DNA of 64,000 nt from Haloterrigena gelatinilytica (GTDB lineage Archaea; Halobacteriota; Halobacteria; Halobacteriales; Natrialbaceae): contig NZ_JABUQZ010000001.1 in NCBI RefSeq assembly GCF_013342145.1, positions 310,001-374,000 of the forward strand, written 5' to 3'. Position 1 is the stretch's first letter; the number at the start of each line of letters is the position of its first letter. The notes beneath the pieces are model-generated. The model searched no databases, had not been told where the DNA came from, and saw only the letters and a list, made by a program, of their open reading frames with translations. Made by a program: the position numbers and the translations under genes. Of the stretch, positions 33,395 to 41,298 are shown piece after piece.

Positions 33395-35506
33395 ATGCCA
33401 CGATCGACGGTCGCCGACTTCTCGATCGATCGCGTCCAGATTCTCGATCAGGACGGCCGCGTCGACGAGTCCATGGAGCCGGACCTCGAGGGGGAGCGGT
33501 TGCGCGAGTGGTATCGGACGATGAAGCTCTCCCGGCGCCTCGACGAGCGGACGATCGCCCTCCAGCGCCGGGGCGAACTGGGAACCTTCGCGCCGGCGAC
33601 GGGCCAGGAGGCCGCGCAGGTCGGCAGCACCGCCGCGCTGGCCGACGACGACTGGACGGTGCCGGCCTTCCGCGAGCACCCCTCGGCGCTGGCCCGCGGG
33701 CTCTCGCCGCAGGGGGTCTTCGAGTACGCGATGGGGCTCGAGGAGGGCGGCGAACCGCCCGACGACGTGCCGATCATGCCGCCGGCCATCGCGGTGGGGT
33801 CCCAGCCGCTCCACGCCGCGGGGATCGGCTGGGCCCAGGCGATGACCGACAGCGACCGGGTCGCCCTGACCTACTTCGGCGACGGTGCGACCAGCGAGGG
33901 CGAGGTCTACGAGGCGATGAACCTGGCGGGGGTCTACGAGGCCCAGACGATCTTCTGCTGTCAGAACAACCAGTACGCCATCTCGACGCCGCTGGAGAAA
34001 CAGACGCGGGCCGCGACGCTCGCCCAGAAGGCCGTCGCCGCGGGCATCGAACCGATCCAGGTCGACGGCAACGACGTGCTGGGCGTCTACGCGGTCACGA
34101 AGGAGGCCAGGGAGCGCGCCCTGCGAGGCGTCCCGACGCTGATCGAGGCGACGACCTACCGGCGGGAGATGCACACCACCGCGGACGACCCCTCCGTCTA
34201 CCGCACCACCGAGGAAGAGGAGGAGTGGGAGCCGCTGGACCCGATCCTGCGCTTCGAGCGGTACCTCCGCGACCGGGGCGTCCTCGACGACGAAACGGTC
34301 TCGGCGATCGAGGACGAGATCGAGACCGAACTCGAGGACGCCCTCGAGGCGGCCCGCGAGACCAAAGCGAACGCCGACCCGGTCGACATGTTCGACACCG
34401 CCTACGCGGAACTCCCCGACTACCTCGAGCGCCAGCGGGAGGCGTTCACCGGCGGCGCCGACGGCGAGATCGCGCCGCCTCGAGCGGCGGAGGGGGCCCG
34501 CGGCGACGGCGGGACGGCGACCGACTCGGGCGTCACGGAGGGGGTCGATCGGCTGAACATGGTCGAGGCGATCCGCGAGACCCTGCACGCGGAACTGGAC
34601 CGCGACGAGGACGTGGTCGTCTACGGGCAGGACGTCGGCGTCGACGGCGGCGTCTTCCGGGCGACCCAGGGGCTACTCGACGCGTTCCCCGGCCGCGTCC
34701 ACGACGCACCGGTCGCGGAGGCCGGCATCGTCGGACTGGGCGTCGGCCTCGCGGCCGCGGGCTACCGACCCGTCGCGGAGATCCAGTTCGCCGGCTTCAC
34801 CTTCCAGGCGTTCGACCAGATCCACCAGCACGTCTCGCGCCTGCGCAGTCGCTCGCGCGGGAAACTCACCTGCCCCATGGTGATCCGCGCGCCGTACGGG
34901 CTGGGCGTGAAGGCCCTAGAGCACCACTCCGAGAGCTACGAGGCCGGCTACGCGCACATCCCCGGTCTCAAGACCGTGATTCCCTCGACCGCGCGGGACG
35001 CCGCCGGACTGCTCCGGTCGGCGATCCGCAGTCCCGATCCCGTCCTGTTCTTCGAACCGATGCCGCTGTACCGGGCGGCTCGGCGGCCCGTGCCCGCCGA
35101 TCACGTGACTCCGCTCGGCGAGGCCCGCGTCGTCGAGGAGGGCACCGACGTCACGGTCGTCACCTGGGGCGCGATGGTCCGGGAGGTCGAAGGCGCCCTC
35201 GAGGAGAGCGAGGCGTCGGCCGACGTGATCGACCTGCGGACGATCAGCCCGATGGACACCGAGACGGTCCGCGAGTCGGTCCGGAAGACCGGCCGGTGCG
35301 TCGTCGTCCACGAAGCGCCGCGCTCGGGCGGGTTCGGCGCCGAGGTCGCGGCCCGCATCTCTGACGAGGCGGTCTGGCACCTCGAGGCACCGATTGAGCG
35401 CGTCGCCGGCTACGACGTCCCGGTGCCGCTGCCGGGCCGCGAGGAGGCGTACCGGCCCGACCAGGAGCGCATTCGGGGGGCGATCGAACGCGTCGCGTCG
35501 CCGTAG
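33395..35506 (+). CDS. Fused E1 alpha-beta 2-oxoacid dehydrogenase
   Basis: A 703-residue fusion of both E1 subunits of a pyruvate/branched-chain 2-oxoacid dehydrogenase. The alpha half (about 1-345) has the ThDP motif YFGDGATSEGEVYEAM and CQNNQYAIST. A Gly/Ala/Asp-rich linker (about 355-385) follows. The beta half (about 390-703) has LNMVEAIRETLHAEL, YGQDVGVDGGVFRAT, EIQFAGFTFQAFDQI and a transketolase C-terminal domain near DVIDLRTISPMDTETV. Most haloarchaeal E1 enzymes are separate genes. No E2 or E3 gene is adjacent. The lipoate ligase at 7859 could serve its E2. The start ATG 33395 gives MPRSTVADFSIDRVQIL. Confidence 0.92.
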   Translation: MPRSTVADFSIDRVQILDQDGRVDESMEPDLEGERLREWYRTMKLSRRLDERTIALQRRGELGTFAPATGQEAAQVGSTAALADDDWTVPAFREHPSALARGLSPQGVFEYAMGLEEGGEPPDDVPIMPPAIAVGSQPLHAAGIGWAQAMTDSDRVALTYFGDGATSEGEVYEAMNLAGVYEAQTIFCCQNNQYAISTPLEKQTRAATLAQKAVAAGIEPIQVDGNDVLGVYAVTKEARERALRGVPTLIEATTYRREMHTTADDPSVYRTTEEEEEWEPLDPILRFERYLRDRGVLDDETVSAIEDEIETELEDALEAARETKANADPVDMFDTAYAELPDYLERQREAFTGGADGEIAPPRAAEGARGDGGTATDSGVTEGVDRLNMVEAIRETLHAELDRDEDVVVYGQDVGVDGGVFRATQGLLDAFPGRVHDAPVAEAGIVGLGVGLAAAGYRPVAEIQFAGFTFQAFDQIHQHVSRLRSRSRGKLTCPMVIRAPYGLGVKALEHHSESYEAGYAHIPGLKTVIPSTARDAAGLLRSAIRSPDPVLFFEPMPLYRAARRPVPADHVTPLGEARVVEEGTDVTVVTWGAMVREVEGALEESEASADVIDLRTISPMDTETVRESVRKTGRCVVVHEAPRSGGFGAEVAARISDEAVWHLEAPIERVAGYDVPVPLPGREEAYRPDQERIRGAIERVASP

Positions 35507-35567
35507 GCGCCGCTTCCGTCCCGTCGCCGGCCCGACGTTTATTTCGAGGGGCGGCGTACTAGCGGTC

Positions 35568-36002
35568 ATGGTCGCACACGTTCTCGTTCCCGTCGACGAC
35601 TCGAACCAGTCGAGCGAAGCCCTCGAGTTCGCCTGCGAAGAGTATCCCGACGCCCGCATCACGGCGCTGCACGTCCTCGACCCGGGCGATTTCTACGCCG
35701 CGACCGGCATCGAAGGCGGCGCCGTGGCGAACTACGACGAACTCCAGGAACACCACCAGGACCGGGCGGAGGCGATCCTCGAGTCGGCGCGCGAACAGGC
35801 CGCCGACCACGGCGTCGAGATCGAGACGGACCACGTCGTCGGCGGGATCTCGCGATCGATCGTCGACTACGCCGCCGAACACGACGTCGACCACATCGCG
35901 ATCGGGAGCCACGGCCGCACGGGCGCGAGCCGGATCCTGCTGGGCAGCGTCGCCGAGAAGGTGGCTCGCCGCTCGCCCGTTCCGGTGACGATCGTCCGCT
36001 GA
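35568..36002 (+). CDS. Universal stress protein (UspA family)
   Basis: A single-domain Usp of 144 residues. The start HVLVPVDDSNQSSEAL supplies the first ATP contact. The C-terminal nucleotide signature G-x2-G-x9-G-S is present in IAIGSHGRTGASRILLGSV followed by SPVPVTIVR. It is a cytosolic, ATP-binding stress protein; the specific role is unknown. It is about 60 bases downstream of the E1 fusion on the same strand and could share its transcript. Confidence 0.93.
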   Translation: MVAHVLVPVDDSNQSSEALEFACEEYPDARITALHVLDPGDFYAATGIEGGAVANYDELQEHHQDRAEAILESAREQAADHGVEIETDHVVGGISRSIVDYAAEHDVDHIAIGSHGRTGASRILLGSVAEKVARRSPVPVTIVR

Positions 36003-36110
36003 GCGGTCGGGGGAGCAACGGCTCGAGTCCTGATATCTCAGTATGAGCGACCGCAACAGCGGGCGCTCCGTAGCGTAGCGAACGGCGAAAACGGCGCCCG
36101 GTGGATCGGT

Positions 36111-36560
36111 TCAGGCGGAGACGGTCTGGCTCTCCCGCTCGGACTCCGCGGACCGCATATCCAGGTCGGCCCGCAGCGCCTCGATCGCGTCCTCGGGGTC
36201 GGTCTCGGAGTCGAAGACGCGGTCGAACCCGAGTTCGCGGAAGAACGCGCGGGTCTCCTCGAAGTCGTCCTGACCGACGGCGAGATTGCCGCCGATGTAG
36301 GTCGTGACGTCCTCGAGGTCGGCGTCGGCGAGTTCGCCGTGGAAGCCCTGACAGTCCTGTTTGGCGTGACCGTAGAGCGAGGAGACGAGTACCGCCGCGG
36401 CGTCGTGTTCGGCCGCGGCGTCGACGAACTCCGTCTGGGAGGTCTGGACCCCGAGGTTGACGACGTCGAACCCCGCGGCCTCGAACGCTTGCTCCAGGAT
36501 GGTGATCCCGACGACGTGGGCGTCGGAGCCGATCACGCCGAGGATGACTGTCTTCGTCAT
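36111..36560 (-). CDS. mamA: Methylaspartate mutase small subunit (B12-binding)
   Basis: A 149-residue cobalamin-binding protein. It carries the base-off B12 motif GSDAHVVG (DxHxxG) at about residue 12-19 and the later SSLYGH and GGNLAV segments of the B12 fold. It pairs with the large subunit (MamB/GlmE) to convert glutamate to methylaspartate in the haloarchaeal methylaspartate cycle for acetyl-CoA assimilation. The large subunit and methylaspartate ammonia-lyase, often clustered with it, are not adjacent here. The C-terminus is an acidic extension. A 12-bp palindrome at 36601-36612 lies upstream. The subunit could belong to another mutase, but length and motifs fit best. Confidence 0.85.
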   Translation of the reverse strand: MTKTVILGVIGSDAHVVGITILEQAFEAAGFDVVNLGVQTSQTEFVDAAAEHDAAAVLVSSLYGHAKQDCQGFHGELADADLEDVTTYIGGNLAVGQDDFEETRAFFRELGFDRVFDSETDPEDAIEALRADLDMRSAESERESQTVSA

Positions 36561-36600
36561 GGTCGTACCACCACAAACTGGCGGGAGCACAATAAACCTA

Positions 36601-36612
36601 ATGATTAATCAT
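36601..36612. promoter_or_regulatory. Perfect palindrome upstream of mamA
   Basis: ATGATTAATCAT is a perfect 12-bp palindrome 41-52 bases upstream of the mamA ATG, just upstream of a TATA-like TTTATTG on the minus strand. An activator or repressor site is plausible. Confidence 0.4.
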
Positions 36613-36670
36613 GTGGCAATGGTTCGCACGGTTTCCCCGGTGGGAGACTCATCGGTCAACGACGACCGAA

Positions 36671-36750
36671 CGGAACGCAGTCAGCGATGAACGCGCGGAA
36701 CGCGGTCAGCGACCGGCGAACGCGGCGAGCGATCGATGAACGGAACGACT
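36671..36750. repeat. Imperfect short tandem repeats downstream of gfcR
   Basis: Units related to CGGAACGCAGTCAGCGATGA recur about three times (starting near 36671, 36696 and 36717) with point differences and small length changes. They lie in the non-coding space between gfcR and mamA. Confidence 0.5.
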
Positions 36751-36770
36751 CGAGACGGCCGTCGGATCGC

Positions 36771-37481
36771 TCAAACCGTCGTGAGGGCGTCGACGGGCGC
36801 GTCGGTGTGGCTCCGGGCCCGCTGGATGCCGTCCTCGCCGGCCGCGATGAGCGCGAAGACGCCGGCGACGTCGGCGTCGGCGGTGTCGACGATGTCCAGT
36901 AGGAGTTCCTGGGTCTCGCCCGAGCGGATGAGGTCGTCGACGACCAGCACCGACTCGCCGGCGTCGATGGCCGATTCGGGCAGGTAGTAGGTGAGTTCGA
37001 TCCCCGACTGGAGGCGCTCGCGGGCCTCGATGAACTCCTCGACGGCGGTCTCCTTGCTCTTCTTCGCGTAGGCACAGCGCGTCCCGTAGTAGCTCGCGAG
37101 CGAGGCGGCGAGCGTGATCCCGTCGGTCGCCGCGGTGAGGACGACGTCGGGCCGATCGAAGTCGAACGCGTTGGCCACGACGGGCGCGACGAGGTCGAGA
37201 AACGACTGGTCGAAGACCGCCGCGCTGTTGTCGACGTAGCCCTCGTCGTCGACCCGGATGCGGGCCTCGAGTTCGCCGGCCAGCGCCTCGCGGCCGAGGT
37301 CCTCGACGACCTGGCGTGCGCGCTCGGTTCCCGGCAGCACGTGCCCGTTGACGTACCGATTGAGGTCGCCCGCCGGCAGTCCCGTCGTCTCGGCGAGTTC
37401 GTCGTAAGTCCGGGTCTCCTTCAGCATCCGCAACACGTCGACGGCCCGTAACTGCAGGGCTGCCTTCTCGGCTCTGTTCAT
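36771..37481 (-). CDS. gfcR: GfcR-like PRTase-domain transcriptional regulator
   Basis: A 236-residue protein with an N-terminal helix-turn-helix (about 5-60, LRMLKETRTYDELAETTGLP) fused to an inactive-looking type I phosphoribosyltransferase domain. The PRPP loop is ESVLVVDDLIRSGETQELL (about 170-188). This is the plan of GfcR, the haloarchaeal activator of glycolytic and gluconeogenic switching genes, and of PurR-like archaeal regulators. It probably senses a phosphorylated sugar or PRPP. The ATG at 37481 overlaps a 13-bp palindrome, a possible autoregulatory site. The frame continues upstream to 37604 but without family similarity. Confidence 0.85.
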   Translation of the reverse strand: MNRAEKAALQLRAVDVLRMLKETRTYDELAETTGLPAGDLNRYVNGHVLPGTERARQVVEDLGREALAGELEARIRVDDEGYVDNSAAVFDQSFLDLVAPVVANAFDFDRPDVVLTAATDGITLAASLASYYGTRCAYAKKSKETAVEEFIEARERLQSGIELTYYLPESAIDAGESVLVVDDLIRSGETQELLLDIVDTADADVAGVFALIAAGEDGIQRARSHTDAPVDALTTV

Positions 37482-37491
37482 ATCGGATATG
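37479..37491. promoter_or_regulatory. Palindrome overlapping the gfcR start codon
   Basis: CATATCGGATATG has perfect 6-bp arms around one base and includes the ATG of gfcR. For a leaderless transcript this is the transcription start, so bound protein would block it. Autoregulation is inferred. Confidence 0.4.
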
Positions 37492-37590
37492 CACGATTCC
37501 GCAAGTATGGGGGTTTCGATCGGATTCCGCGTCGAGATAGCCACGTCCGTGATCAGCGGCCGCGAATCGGCCGAATCGGCCGGGTCACTT

Positions 37591-38310
37591 CTATTTCCCC
37601 GCATCGAGGGCGGTCGCGTTCGTCTCGTCCCCGAGGAAACCCCGCCCGCGCTGTCGGACGAGTCGCTGCATCACCCGCGCCTGCGCCTTTTGGAGGAGCG
37701 TTCCGGCCGTGCTCGCGGCACAGTTCAGCCGCTCGGCGACGGCCTCGAGCCCCGCCTCGCGCGGAACCGCGTAGTAGCCGACCGCGACCGCGGCCGCAAC
37801 GGCCTCGAGCTGGCGCTCGGTGAGCCCACCGGTCAGCGGCGCGTGCCGGCGGTCGTACTCCCCGATCGCGCGAACGGTGACGTCGATCTCGTCGGGGAGC
37901 CCCTCGAGCATCGCCCGCAGGTCCTCGCCGGCGCCGACGACGGTCATGTAGAACGCGGCCTCGGAGTCGTAGATCACGGGCGGGACGACAACGAGATCGA
38001 GCGCGGCGAACGACTGGCGCCAGCGGACGTCTTCCTCGCGGGTCTCCTGACAGATGTAGACGTAAAAGGAGTCCTCGTCGATCGGCGTGAGATCGTACCA
38101 GCGGACCGAGTCGACGGCCTCGATCGCCGCCTCGTACGCCTCGCGGTCGGCTTCGGCGTAGAACAGTTCGTACTCGCGGTCGCCCTCGGGGCCGAGGATG
38201 TTCCACGTGCGCAGTTCCTCGTAGCGGACGGCGTCCTCCTCGCGGATGAACCGCTGCATCGGGTGAAGCATCCGGTCGGGCTGACGGAGCCGAACGTCGA
38301 GGTACTTCAT
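37591..38310 (-). CDS. HTH_10 (bacterio-opsin activator-type) regulator
   Basis: A 239-residue regulator. The N-terminal half (1-160) is the ligand-binding beta-rich domain common to haloarchaeal HTH_10 proteins (KYLDVRLRQPDRMLHPM). The C-terminal HTH begins LTERQLEAVAAAVAVGYYAVPREAGLEAVAERLNCAAS and ends QKAQARVMQRLV. ATG 38310 chosen; GTG 38325 adds five residues. The ligand and targets are unknown. It is upstream of gfcR on the same strand, separated by about 110 bases, and divergent from the membrane methyltransferase-like gene. Confidence 0.87.
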   Translation of the reverse strand: MKYLDVRLRQPDRMLHPMQRFIREEDAVRYEELRTWNILGPEGDREYELFYAEADREAYEAAIEAVDSVRWYDLTPIDEDSFYVYICQETREEDVRWRQSFAALDLVVVPPVIYDSEAAFYMTVVGAGEDLRAMLEGLPDEIDVTVRAIGEYDRRHAPLTGGLTERQLEAVAAAVAVGYYAVPREAGLEAVAERLNCAASTAGTLLQKAQARVMQRLVRQRGRGFLGDETNATALDAGK

Positions 38311-38488
38311 CGGCGGTGGGTTCACGACAGCACCGGGCTACATATAAATCCCCTAGTGTGTCCGTGAGAAGCGACAGCGCGATCGCCGGCCGACGTGAAG
38401 ATATGACGATCGATCCCGGACAGCTGTCGACAGTCGATCCAGTACGGATGCAGACGCTCGAGCCGTCGATGGCGGCGGTGATGCACCG

Positions 38489-39109
38489 ATGACCGACGCG
38501 CTGACGAGTGCCGTCTTCGTCGCGGGTGTCGGCCTCGCGCTCGCGAACTTCACGGGAATCGTCGCCAGCGCGTTGGGGCTGGTCTCGTACTGGCCGCCGG
38601 GCGAGCGAGACTGGACCTACTACGTCCACTGGGGCATCTCGCACTCGCTCAACGTCGTCGTGCTCGCGCTCACGTACCTCAGTTGGAACAGTCTCGGCCT
38701 GCCGCGGGTCCCGTCGCTGGCCGCGGGCGCCGCGCTGTTCGTCGGCGGCTACGCCGTCGCCATCGCGGCCGGCCTGGACCTCGGCGTCGAGGAAACGAAG
38801 GGATTGGCCGGCGACCTGCGAACCGGCGGCTGGTATCGCTACTCGAGGAATCCCCAGTACGTCGGCTACGTCGTCGCGACCGTCGGCTTCGCGCTGGTGG
38901 CGAACTCGACGCTGGTGGCCGTCGTCTGCGCGATCTACCTCGGCTGGTGGCTCTCGCTGCCGTTCGCCGAGGAGCCGTGGCTTCGCGAGCGGTACGGCGC
39001 AGAGTACGAGCGGTACTCCGAGCGCGTGCCGCGGTTCGTGGGGAGACGGACCGTTCGCGCACTCGTCGGGAATCGGGCAGACGAAACGGCGGTCGGCGAC
39101 GGCGGGTGA
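38489..39109 (+). CDS. Isoprenylcysteine methyltransferase-like (ICMT/PEMT) membrane protein
   Basis: A 206-residue integral membrane protein with about five helices. The conserved C-terminal SAM/active region is GWYRYSRNPQYVGYVVATVG followed by EEPWLRERYGAEYERYSERVPRFV, the NP-x-Y-x-G and E-E-x-x-L-x-x-x-Y-G-x-x-Y-x-x-Y motifs of the ICMT/phospholipid methyltransferase superfamily. It probably methylates a lipid or prenylated substrate at the membrane, but the acceptor is unknown. It converges with thrS, 6 bases away. Confidence 0.85.
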   Translation: MTDALTSAVFVAGVGLALANFTGIVASALGLVSYWPPGERDWTYYVHWGISHSLNVVVLALTYLSWNSLGLPRVPSLAAGAALFVGGYAVAIAAGLDLGVEETKGLAGDLRTGGWYRYSRNPQYVGYVVATVGFALVANSTLVAVVCAIYLGWWLSLPFAEEPWLRERYGAEYERYSERVPRFVGRRTVRALVGNRADETAVGDGG

Positions 39110-39115
39110 CCGCGA

Positions 39116-41071
39116 TCAGTCCTGCAGGAAGTCCGGCTGCGTCCGCTGTTCCTCGATTTCGTCCTCGAGGTGCTGCTTGAAGTCCTCGATTTCGACGTCG
39201 TACTCCTGGTCCTCGAAGCGGTCCCGAACCGAGATGTTGCCGTCCTCCTCCTCGTTGTCGCCGACGATGATCTGGTAGGGGACCCGATCGTCGTGGGCCG
39301 CGCGGATCTTGCGCTCGAGCGTGGAGTCGCGGCCGTCGACCTCGACGCGGAAGTCGTCGAACTCGTTGGCGACCCGGTGGGCGTAGCCGAGGTTGTCGTC
39401 CGAGATGGGCAGCACGCGGACCTGCTCGGGCGCGAGCCACAGCGGGAACCGACCCTCGTAGTGCTCGATGAGCATCATGAAGAACCGCTCGTAGCTGCCG
39501 TACAGCGCGCGGTGGATCATGACCGGGCGGTGTTCCTCGTTGTCCTCGCCGACGTAGTTGAGGTCGAACCGCTCGGGCATGTTGAAGTCCAGTTGGACCG
39601 TCGGGCCGTCCCACGAGCGGCCGATGGCGTCCTCGAACGCGAAGTCGATCTTCGGCCCGTAGAACGCGCCGTCGCCCTCTTCGACCTCGTAGTCGTGGGC
39701 GCGGTTCTCGAGGACGTTCTCGAGTTGCTCCTCGGCGCGGTCCCAGATCTCGTCGGAGCCGACCGACTTCTCGGGGCGCGTCGCGAGGGCCATCTCGTAC
39801 TCGAGGTCGAACGTCTCGAGGACGTCGGTGATCATGTCCATGATCTCCTCGACCTCCTGTCTGATCTGGTCGGGCCGGATGAACAGGTGGCCGTCGTCGA
39901 TCGTGAACGCCCAGACTCGCGAGAGCCCCGAGAGTTCGCCGCGCTGTTCCTTGCGGTAGACCTTCCCGTTCTCGGCGTACCGGATCGGGAGGTCGCGGTA
40001 GCTCCAGGACTGGTCCTGGAAGATGGCGGCGTGGCCGGGACAGTTCATCGGCTTCAGACCGAACTCGTCGTCGCCGACGTCGAAGATGAACATGTCGTCC
40101 TGGTAGTTCTCGTAGTGGCCCGAGCGGTGCCAGAGATCCGTCTTGAAGACGTGGGGCGTCTCGACGTAGTCGTAGCCCGCGTCCGTGTTGAGGTCCTCGA
40201 CGAAGTCCTCGAGCTCCTTCAGGACCGTCTTGCCCGGCGGGTGATACAGCGGCAGTCCGGGGCCCGTGACGTCCTGGATCGAGAACAGGTTCATCTCGTT
40301 GCCGATCCGGCGGTGGTCGCGCTTCTCGGCTTCCTGCTTGCGCTCGAGGAAGTCCTCGAGGTCGCTCTCGTCCTCGAAGGCCGTCCCGTAGATGCGCGTC
40401 TGCATCGTGTTCTCCTCGTCGCCGCGCCAGTAGGCGCCCGCGATCTCGAGCAGTTCGACGACGCCGATTTCGCCCGTCGAGTCGACGTGCGGGCCGGCAC
40501 AGAGGTCCTCCCACTCGCCCTGTTTGTAGAAGGAGACGGTGTCGTTCTCGTCGGCGAACTCCTCGAGCAACTCGAGCTTGTAGGGCTCGCCCTCGAGGCG
40601 CTGTTCGGCCTCCTCGATCGAGACGTCCTCGCGCTCGATCTCGTAGTCCTCGGCGATGATCTCCTCGATTTCGTCCTCGAGTTCCGCGAGGTCCTCCTCG
40701 TCGACGTCGAGGTTATCGAAGTCGTAGTAGAAGCCCTCGTCCGTCGGCGGGCCGATCGCGAGTTTGACCTCGTCCTCGTCGTACAGACGCTCGACGGCCT
40801 GAGCGAGGCAGTGGGCCGCGGAGTGGCGCATGACCTCGAGGTACTCCTCGGAGCCGTCGGTGACGATTTCGAGTTCGACGCCGTCGTAGACGGGTTCCTC
40901 CTTGGCGACGAGTTCGCCGTCGAGTTTGCCGGCGACCGTGTCGCGGCCGAGACCGGGGCCGATCTCGTAGGCGCAGTCCTCGACCGTCGCGTCGGACGCG
41001 ACCTCGAGTTCGGAGCCGTCGGGCAGTACGACCGTTATCCGTTCCTGTGACTGGGAATCTGATTCTGACAT
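39116..41071 (-). CDS. thrS: Threonyl-tRNA synthetase
   Basis: A 651-residue class II synthetase with the bacterial-style layout. The TGS domain is at about 10-75 ([19 protein letters not shown]). The editing/SAD domain has [11 protein letters not shown] (HxxxH, about 85-95), then [23 protein letters not shown]. In the catalytic core motif 2 is around [19 protein letters not shown], motif 3 near GRDSTLERK is replaced by the anticodon domain, and [14 protein letters not shown] is the start of that C-terminal domain. It is the housekeeping enzyme charging tRNA-Thr. No T-box-like leader is seen in the 226 bases upstream. Confidence 0.97.
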   Translation of the reverse strand: MSESDSQSQERITVVLPDGSELEVASDATVEDCAYEIGPGLGRDTVAGKLDGELVAKEEPVYDGVELEIVTDGSEEYLEVMRHSAAHCLAQAVERLYDEDEVKLAIGPPTDEGFYYDFDNLDVDEEDLAELEDEIEEIIAEDYEIEREDVSIEEAEQRLEGEPYKLELLEEFADENDTVSFYKQGEWEDLCAGPHVDSTGEIGVVELLEIAGAYWRGDEENTMQTRIYGTAFEDESDLEDFLERKQEAEKRDHRRIGNEMNLFSIQDVTGPGLPLYHPPGKTVLKELEDFVEDLNTDAGYDYVETPHVFKTDLWHRSGHYENYQDDMFIFDVGDDEFGLKPMNCPGHAAIFQDQSWSYRDLPIRYAENGKVYRKEQRGELSGLSRVWAFTIDDGHLFIRPDQIRQEVEEIMDMITDVLETFDLEYEMALATRPEKSVGSDEIWDRAEEQLENVLENRAHDYEVEEGDGAFYGPKIDFAFEDAIGRSWDGPTVQLDFNMPERFDLNYVGEDNEEHRPVMIHRALYGSYERFFMMLIEHYEGRFPLWLAPEQVRVLPISDDNLGYAHRVANEFDDFRVEVDGRDSTLERKIRAAHDDRVPYQIIVGDNEEEDGNISVRDRFEDQEYDVEIEDFKQHLEDEIEEQRTQPDFLQD

Positions 41072-41298
41072 GGGTAGTGTGACTGTGGGTAGTGCTGTGG
41101 CTGTCGCTGGTCTGGGAACTTCGGTGAGAAGTTCGGTCGGGCGTCCGCCGTGGCCGCTCGGCTGCGGGTCGATTCCGACGCAGCCGGCGGTAGGTGTGGG
41201 TTAGAAGCGGGCGTAAGCCCCTGTAAAGCGGACACCTACCATCGTGGATGCGAATTGTCTCGAGCGGGCTAAAAACCTTCTGATGGTGTGTCGGTCCG

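Noticed and set aside
39170-41050. Long forward frame opposite thrS
   Set aside because: Its composition (Val/Leu/Asp runs) is the mirror of thrS codons and no domain is visible.
41072-41298. T-box or other riboswitch upstream of thrS
   Set aside because: No tRNA-binding T-box bulge or specifier stem was recognised, and T-boxes are not known from archaea.
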